From contig NZ_CP011994.1 of NCBI RefSeq assembly GCF_001632845.1, positions 2,862,001 to 2,926,000 on the forward strand: a stretch of 64,000 bases of DNA. The letters run 5' to 3'. The stretch is from Ectothiorhodospira sp. BSL-9 (GTDB taxonomy: Bacteria; Pseudomonadota; Gammaproteobacteria; Ectothiorhodospirales; Ectothiorhodospiraceae). Shown here piece by piece: positions 59,188-64,000 of this stretch. The notes beneath the pieces were generated by a model. The model saw only the letters and a list, made by a program, of their open reading frames with translations, did no database searches and was not told where the DNA came from. The translations under genes were made by a program, and so were the position numbers. Positions within the stretch are counted from its first letter, which is position 1, and every line of letters begins with the position of its first letter.

Positions 59188-60726
59188 CTACTGCAGCAAC
59201 TGCAACACACTCTGTGGTAACTGATTGGCCTGAGCAAGTACCGAGGTGCCAGCCTGCTGCAGGATCTGCCCTCGGGTGAGGGCTGCCGTTTCCGCTGCGA
59301 AGTCCGCGTCCTGGATACGGGAGCGGGAGGCATCGAGATTCTCGCCAGTAATCGCCAGGTTGGAAATCGTTGTCTCAAACCGATTCTGAACTGCGCCAAG
59401 TACTGAGCGCAGGCCATTCACCTGTCCGAGCACATAGTCAGCCGTGGTAATTGCGTTGGATGCATCTTCCCTGGTTGCTACGGACATTTCGGAGAGTGTT
59501 CTTTGTGAAAGGCCACCGTCATCGGTTGGATCAAAGCCCAGGTTATTAACAACAAAGTCCTCACTACCGTCACCGAAGGAGATTCGCGAATCGAAGTCGC
59601 CCAGCAGGGTGAATCCGGCTTCGAAACGTGCGTCAGTGGCGTTCGCCAATCCACTGAAATTACCCCCGGAGTCAGTGATTAAGTTAATCGGTACACTGGC
59701 TCTTGAAGTTAAAATTAGCTCATCATCATCGTTCTTGGTGGCGATAACTCCATCAGTTTGTGCTTGGCGACTATTGATGGCAGTTACCAGATCGTCAAGA
59801 GTCGAAATGCCGCCCCCACCGCTCGTCGACAGAGTGAAGGCGACATCATTGATAGTTAATCTGTCAGCGGCAGCCGTAAATCCCCCTAGATTCACTTCCA
59901 CTCGCTCATTACCGATCGCCTGTATCCCAGTCTTCTCAGAAGCTCGGTTAATCGCATTGATCAGATCTTCGGAGGAGTGGAATTCGCCTTGGTTCAGATC
60001 TGGCTCTTTACTTGCGTCGACCCAGGTAAACTTTGTGCTGCCTTCCCCATCGAGATTGGTGAGTGAAAATTCGGCAGCGGCACCGGAAGTAACAGCTGCT
60101 GCCGCGCCAGTCGCACCTGTCAACACAATTCCGTCGAGATTCCCAGCAGTGCCGTCAGCAAAGATACCAAGTTCGTCGGTTACAGCGCCCAGCGGCACCG
60201 CTTCCCTAACCGAAGCACCCAATTTGGAACCCCGTGCATCCACACCATCCACTTCAATGGTCTGCCCTTGATTTGCACCCACCTGGAAAAACAATTCAAG
60301 CCTCGATCCATCCAGCACATTACCACCATTAAACTGCGTGGTAGAGGCAATGCGATTGGCTTCCTTGATCAGCTGCTGAACCTCTTGATCCAGGGCGCGA
60401 CGATCGGCGGCGGAGTTGGTGTCGTTTGCGGACTGCACGGCCAGTTCGCGGATGCGCTGGGTAATATTGCCAAGCTCGCCTAGAGCCCCTTCGGCCGTCT
60501 GGGCAAACGAGATGCCGTCGTTGGCATTACGTCCTGCCTGATTGACCCCGTTGATCTGTGAGGTGAAGCGCTCGGCGATGGACAGTCCGGCGGCATCGTC
60601 CTTGGCGCTGTTGATGCGCAATCCGGAGGATAGCCGTTCAAGGGCCTGCTGCAGCTGGCCCTGGCTGGTGTTGAGGTTTCGCTGAGCATTCAACGAGGCG
60701 ATATTCGTGTTGATGACCTGTGCCAT
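59188..60726 (-). CDS. fliC: Flagellin, long type
   Basis: 512 residues. The terminal D0/D1 parts (INTNIASLNAQRNLN, LSSGLRINSAKDDAAGLSIA, QAGTSVLAQANQLPQSVLQL) are close to those of the short flagellin. A middle of about 240 residues forms D2/D3-like domains rich in Ser, Thr, Asn and Gly (STSGGGGISTLDDLVTAINS), giving many possible O-glycosylation sites. GGGAG precedes the ATG. In place of a sigma-28 promoter it has a sigma-54 promoter 122 bp upstream. The glycosyltransferase fusion gene converges on it. Confidence 0.95.
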   Translation of the reverse strand: MAQVINTNIASLNAQRNLNTSQGQLQQALERLSSGLRINSAKDDAAGLSIAERFTSQINGVNQAGRNANDGISFAQTAEGALGELGNITQRIRELAVQSANDTNSAADRRALDQEVQQLIKEANRIASTTQFNGGNVLDGSRLELFFQVGANQGQTIEVDGVDARGSKLGASVREAVPLGAVTDELGIFADGTAGNLDGIVLTGATGAAAAVTSGAAAEFSLTNLDGEGSTKFTWVDASKEPDLNQGEFHSSEDLINAINRASEKTGIQAIGNERVEVNLGGFTAAADRLTINDVAFTLSTSGGGGISTLDDLVTAINSRQAQTDGVIATKNDDDELILTSRASVPINLITDSGGNFSGLANATDARFEAGFTLLGDFDSRISFGDGSEDFVVNNLGFDPTDDGGLSQRTLSEMSVATREDASNAITTADYVLGQVNGLRSVLGAVQNRFETTISNLAITGENLDASRSRIQDADFAAETAALTRGQILQQAGTSVLAQANQLPQSVLQLLQ

Positions 60727-60847
60727 GGTTAAGACTCCCGAAGCGGTTAAGCGGCAAACTACCGTGCGCTACACACCAGACCCCATGCCTGGTTAGGAAC
60801 ACGGGGAATGCGATCCCGCGACCCAGAACGGCGCTTGACGCACTTAA

Positions 60848-60863
60848 AGCAATGGGCGTGCCA
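60848..60863 (-). promoter_or_regulatory. Sigma-54 (RpoN) promoter of the second flagellin
   Basis: On the minus strand TGGCACGCCCATTGCT matches TGGCACG-N4-TTGCW at every defined position, with GG and GC 10 bp apart. It lies 122 bp before the flagellin ATG. The AT-rich segment just upstream (60885-60930), with a palindromic AAAGTT-AAA-AACTTT, could bind an activator such as FleQ. The remainder of 60727-61089 shows no gene. Confidence 0.85.
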
Positions 60864-61089
60864 GTAACCCTGCCTCAGAATGCAAAAGTTTTTAACTTTA
60901 TGATTATTATATACTTTACGGATTAACAGAGGCTCGTCTCAGGCCGATAATACGCCTACTGGCGTCATCTCTTTGGTTGAAATTCCGGATTGCAAGAGGT
61001 TGTTTCGGTAGTGCGTTGCCGGAATGATGGCAAGGTATTGCCACCTTTCCCGTCTGGCGCCCCCACCCCCGTGGTGCGATAATTTCCCC

Positions 61090-61512
61090 ATGACCTCCGT
61101 AATCGAACTCTACGAGCAAATCAGCAGCGCCCCGGACGAGAAGACCCGGGCGCGCCTGATCGTGGAAGCCATCGAGCATGTGGAACGCCGTTTCCCGGCC
61201 GTGAACGATCTGGCCACCAATGCGTCGCTACGGGAAACTGAACTGCGGTTGCAGAAGGAGATTGAGCAGCTGCGGGGGGATCTCCAGAAAGAGATCGAGC
61301 AGTTGCGGGCCGAAACCCGGCAGATGGAAGGCAATCCCAGAACCGAGATGAAGCAGATCGAGGACAATCTCAGGGCCGAGCTGAGGCAGATGGAGGGCAA
61401 TCTCAAAGCCGAGATGGGGCGCCACAAGGTGGACACCATCAAATGGACCCTGGGCGCCCTGCTGGCCCATACCACCCTTATCCTGGGGGGCATGCGCTAT
61501 TTCTTCGGCTAA
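61090..61512 (+). CDS. Coiled-coil protein with C-terminal membrane segment
   Basis: 140 residues from the ATG at 61090. A folded-looking N-terminus (IELYEQISSAPDEKTRARLI) is followed by about 70 residues of heptads with Gln/Glu/Leu repeats (LQKEIEQLRGDLQKEIEQLR, then AELRQMEGNL). One hydrophobic helix ends the protein (WTLGALLAHTTLILGG). Same plan as the protein at 50060-50539 but different repeats. DUF1640-like; function unknown. Confidence 0.68.
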   Translation: MTSVIELYEQISSAPDEKTRARLIVEAIEHVERRFPAVNDLATNASLRETELRLQKEIEQLRGDLQKEIEQLRAETRQMEGNPRTEMKQIEDNLRAELRQMEGNLKAEMGRHKVDTIKWTLGALLAHTTLILGGMRYFFG

Positions 61513-61562
61513 GAGTCAGTCGAGCAGTCAAGCCCTGGAATGACCCTGCAAAAAAAGGCAAC

Positions 61563-61610
61563 CGTGGGAGCTGCCCCCGGCGGCGAAAGGCGGTGTGCAC
61601 AAAGGCTTGA
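61563..61610 (+). repeat. REP variant with conserved tail, copy 1
   Basis: CGTGGGAGCTGCCCCCGGCG continues with GCGAAAGGCGGTGTGCAC and AAAGGCTTGA. A matching copy lies at 62844-62890. It is related to the REPs at 30661 and elsewhere, but the stem is GCCGCC-like and the tail AAGGCGGTGTG is shared only by these two copies. Confidence 0.75.
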
Positions 61611-61662
61611 GCCCCCTGCTCCCCTCAATCGTGGGCCCGCCATATCCCGCAGCAGGCGAGCA

Positions 61663-61791
61663 CTATTCCCGAGATGGCGGCCACCGCCGGGCGGTATGTA
61701 CCAGGGCCAACACCCACACGGTTTCGTCATCGATCTCATACACGAGGCGATAGCTTTCGTACGGTATCAGTGCCCTCGGCTTCCATTCCAT
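61663..61791 (-). pseudogene. C-terminal remnant of a RelE/ParE-family toxin
   Basis: A 42-codon frame reads MEWKPRALIPYESYRLVYE followed by IDDETVWVLALVHTARRWPP. This is the C-terminal half of ParE/RelE toxins (YRxxYEIDD.xVxVLxVxHxRR). The N-terminal half and an antitoxin gene are missing; the frame upstream runs into the start region of the Rpn-like gene. Probably a deletion product. The remaining part of 61513-61838 holds only the REP variant. Confidence 0.7.
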
Positions 61792-61838
61792 CGGCGGTGG
61801 CTTTGGTAGAAAATGATGCTTTGTCAAAGGAGTGACTC

Positions 61839-62801
61839 ATGAGCGATCAAGACAGTCCCCGGCGTACCGATCACGACAGCCCCTGGAAGGATGCCCTGGA
61901 ATCCTATTTTCAGGAGTTTGTGCAGCTGTTGTTCCCGGCGATCCATGGGGAGGTGGACTGGTTGCAGGGGTACAGCCCCATGGACAAGGAGTTGCAGCAG
62001 ATCACGGCGGATGCCAGCAGCGGCCGGCGCCATGCGGACAAGCTGATCAAGGTGCATGCCCGGGATGGGGGCGAGACCTGGGTGTTGATTCATGTGGAGG
62101 TGCAGGGTGAGCCGGAGGATGGGTTTGCCCAGCGGATGTATACTTATCAGTACCGCTTGCGGGACCGGTACGGGGTGGATGTAGTGAGCCTGGCGGTGCT
62201 GGCGGACACCAGTCCGGGTTTTCGGCCGGACTCCTTTAGGTACTCCCGCTGGGGGTGTGAGTTGAGCTTTGCGTTCCCCATGACCAAGTTGATCGACTGG
62301 GAGGCGCGCTGGGCGGATCTGGAGGTCAGCGAGAATGTCTTCGCCCTGGTGGTGATGGCACAGATCAAGGCCAAGCGTCTGGATGATGGTGAGGCGCGTC
62401 AGCGGGCCAAGGTGGGCTTGATTCGTCTGCTGTATGAGCGGGGTTACAGTCGGGTTCAGATTCAGCGGCTGTTCCACATCATCGACTGGATGATCCAGCT
62501 GCCCAGGGAGCTGGAACGGGGTTTTCTGGAAGTGGTCTATGCCATTGAGGAGGAAAAGCGTATGCCTTACATCAATACGGCGGAGCGGTTGGGGATTGAG
62601 AAAGGGATTGAGCAGGGTATTCAGCAGGGCCACAACCTGGGTGTTGCGGATACCCTGCGTAAGCAAATTGCCTTGAAGTTTGGCGAACTGCCCGCCTGGG
62701 CCGATGAACGCCTGAGCCAGGCCAGCGATGAGCAATTGGATGAGTGGGTCGTCAAGATCCTGTCCGCCGATAGTCTGGAAGCGTTGCTGGACAAGCACTG
62801 A
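61839..62801 (+). CDS. Rpn-like PD-(D/E)XK protein with DUF4351
   Basis: 320 residues. DALESYFQEFVQLLFPAIHG begins the Rpn/transposase_31-like domain; ADKLIKVHARDGG and VLIHVEVQGEPEDGFAQRMY hold the probable nuclease residues (D, E-x-Q). The C-terminus (LRKQIALKFGELPAWADERL, ASDEQLDEWVVKIL) is DUF4351. Rpn proteins are RecA-independent recombination-promoting nucleases in E. coli. A repeat IEKGIEQGIQQG links the domains. Such genes are usually multicopy and mobile; no terminal repeats are seen. Confidence 0.8.
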   Translation: MSDQDSPRRTDHDSPWKDALESYFQEFVQLLFPAIHGEVDWLQGYSPMDKELQQITADASSGRRHADKLIKVHARDGGETWVLIHVEVQGEPEDGFAQRMYTYQYRLRDRYGVDVVSLAVLADTSPGFRPDSFRYSRWGCELSFAFPMTKLIDWEARWADLEVSENVFALVVMAQIKAKRLDDGEARQRAKVGLIRLLYERGYSRVQIQRLFHIIDWMIQLPRELERGFLEVVYAIEEEKRMPYINTAERLGIEKGIEQGIQQGHNLGVADTLRKQIALKFGELPAWADERLSQASDEQLDEWVVKILSADSLEALLDKH

Positions 62802-62843
62802 CAGGGTGGGCGGTCAGTGGTGGTGACCGCCCCTGCCCCCCCC

Positions 62844-62890
62844 CGTGGGAGCCGCCCTCGGCGGCGCAAGGCGGTGTGTACGAAGCCTGA
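62844..62890 (+). repeat. REP variant with conserved tail, copy 2
   Basis: CGTGGGAGCCGCCCTCGGCG, then GCGCAAGGCGGTGTGTAC and GAAGCCTGA. It matches the copy at 61563-61610 in stem and tail with few changes. The two copies flank the RelE remnant and the Rpn-like gene in direct orientation. Confidence 0.75.
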
Positions 62891-62924
62891 ACCCGGTGCC
62901 ATACCCATTCGCGGGCAGGCCCCC

Positions 62925-64000
62925 TCAAGTGCCCCACACCCGGATGCATCGCCCTTCCACGGTCCGCTCCGTCTCCCAGATGCGCTCTTCCCAGGTCACC
63001 TTAGAATCTCGGTTGAAGATCACCAGGTGGGCCTCATCGGCCCCCACCTGACTGGCATACGATGCCGTCTGGACCAGACCCTGGCTGATGACCCCCTCCA
63101 GGGCGCCGCGCTGCAGCTTGAGTTCGATGACAATACGCTGCATCGGCCCATGAAAACCCCTGGCCGGGTCGGTCGGCCATTCAATGAACAGATCCGTGCG
63201 CTTGCGGCCCAGACCATATTCCCGGCTGATGCGGCCACCGCCATTGACGATACGCTGCAAGAACGCCTGCATCAGCAACTGCGGGCCCGCCTCCTTGTAG
63301 TCAAAGCGCTCCAGCCAGGCATCGGCCTGTTCGCGGAAGAACTGCTGGAAGGCACGCAGCAACTTCGGCATGTCCAGGTGCCCCTTTGGGGTGACGTACC
63401 AGCCCTGCTCCTGGTTGGGGATGCGGGTCTGCATGATCCAGGTGAGGTCCCTGGGGATCACCTCTCGATAGATCCGGTTGCTGATGCGTACCTGGGGCCG
63501 GGTCTCGATCAGACCCAGATCCTCCACGTACTGCTGATCGTCAGGACTGATGTCCTGCAGGTCCTCGTCCTGACCCGACAGCAGGGCACGCATCACCCCC
63601 TGCACACGGGGTTCACGCAGTTTGTCGGTTAGCTGGTCCAGGTGCGTGGTTCGGGACTGGATCAGGGCCTCCCGGGCGGCCCGGTAGTCCTCCAGGGACA
63701 ATGGCCGACTGCGGTCGCGGGCGGGCTTGAAGCGCCAGGTGAGTTCATAGCCCAGGGCGTTCACCAGCCAGGGCTGGCCACGGGTGTCTTCCCATAGCTC
63801 CGGGAAGATGGCCGGATCAAAGGCCTGACCTGTCTCGTCGGTGTGCTGCTGCCAGAGAGACCGGCATTCGTCTTCGATAAAGTTGCCCATGCGCAGCGAC
63901 TCGGCCTTGATGTTGAAGGCACTGCCGCCGGTGATCACCTGGGCCCCTTCCTGGTGCAGGCGATAATCCCGCACGTCGCGCACGCCGCACAGCACGATGC
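62925..64000 (-). CDS. AAA-like ATPase with C-terminal PD-(D/E)XK nuclease domain (partial)
   Basis: The frame continues past the window end; about 358 C-terminal residues are seen. The start of the visible part, VLCGVRDVRDYRL, is typical of AAA-like STAND ATPases (sensor region), followed by FPELWEDTRGQPWLVNALG. The last 100 residues have GRKRTDLFIEWP and RIVIELKLQRG, the D and E-x-K of a PD-(D/E)XK nuclease. The Walker motifs should lie outside. The family is scattered among bacteria and often found near mobile genes. Function unknown; a DNA-defence role is possible. Confidence 0.75.
   Translation of the reverse strand, partial: IVLCGVRDVRDYRLHQEGAQVITGGSAFNIKAESLRMGNFIEDECRSLWQQHTDETGQAFDPAIFPELWEDTRGQPWLVNALGYELTWRFKPARDRSRPLSLEDYRAAREALIQSRTTHLDQLTDKLREPRVQGVMRALLSGQDEDLQDISPDDQQYVEDLGLIETRPQVRISNRIYREVIPRDLTWIMQTRIPNQEQGWYVTPKGHLDMPKLLRAFQQFFREQADAWLERFDYKEAGPQLLMQAFLQRIVNGGGRISREYGLGRKRTDLFIEWPTDPARGFHGPMQRIVIELKLQRGALEGVISQGLVQTASYASQVGADEAHLVIFNRDSKVTWEERIWETERTVEGRCIRVWGT

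Overview
The window looks like part of the chromosome of a GC-rich gammaproteobacterium. The gene orders fabD-fabG-acpP-fabF-pabC-mltG-tmk-holB-pilZ-tatD and nudJ-mnmA-hflD, a phasin, and proteobacterial flagellar genes point that way. A member of the Chromatiales/Ectothiorhodospiraceae type is my best guess, but nothing here fixes the genus.

Layout. (1) 1-13.3 kb is rich in DNA repair: the end of an MrfA-type helicase and MrfB exonuclease, then DnaE2 and, 3.6 kb away, ImuB. Both polymerase genes have a good LexA box and no imuA is visible. Between them lie a flavodoxin-fold oxidoreductase, a lipoprotein, a complete IS427-type insertion sequence, a phasin and a DJ-1/PfpI protein. A 62-64 bp repeat occurs in inverted orientation right after mrfB and maeB and brackets the block. 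(2) 13.3-26 kb holds bioA, a KamA-family radical SAM enzyme, a class V aminotransferase and the fatty acid/thymidylate/pol III operon on the minus strand. (3) 26-45 kb is core metabolism: infA, clpS-clpA, icd, nudJ-mnmA-hflD, divergent acnB and acnA, a three-gene signalling operon ending in GGDEF-EAL, fumC and purB. Four TCA-cycle genes fall within 14.4 kb. (4) 45-50 kb is a scarred accessory island: a frameshifted dusA, three HEPN/MNT toxin-antitoxin modules (one with its toxin cut to about 30 codons), a truncated TauE/SafE gene and an atypical SDR. (5) 50-61 kb is flagellar: fliC-flaG-fliD-fliS-fliT with two sigma-28 promoters, a second, larger flagellin with a near-perfect sigma-54 promoter, and between the flagellins a 1196-residue fusion of TPR, OGT-type glycosyltransferase, GT2 glycosyltransferase and a methyltransferase-like domain, whose base composition changes partway along. 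(6) 61-64 kb is accessory again: a coiled-coil membrane protein, a RelE/ParE remnant, an Rpn/DUF4351 protein and an AAA-ATPase/PD-(D/E)XK protein running off the end.

Dispersed REP palindromes and a decayed REP-associated tyrosine transposase (RAYT) occur together, so REP spread in this genome probably had a local RAYT source. The points I rate highest are the glycosyltransferase fusion between flagellins under different sigma factors, the HEPN/MNT cluster, and the split, imuA-less SOS mutagenesis pair enclosed by inverted repeats.
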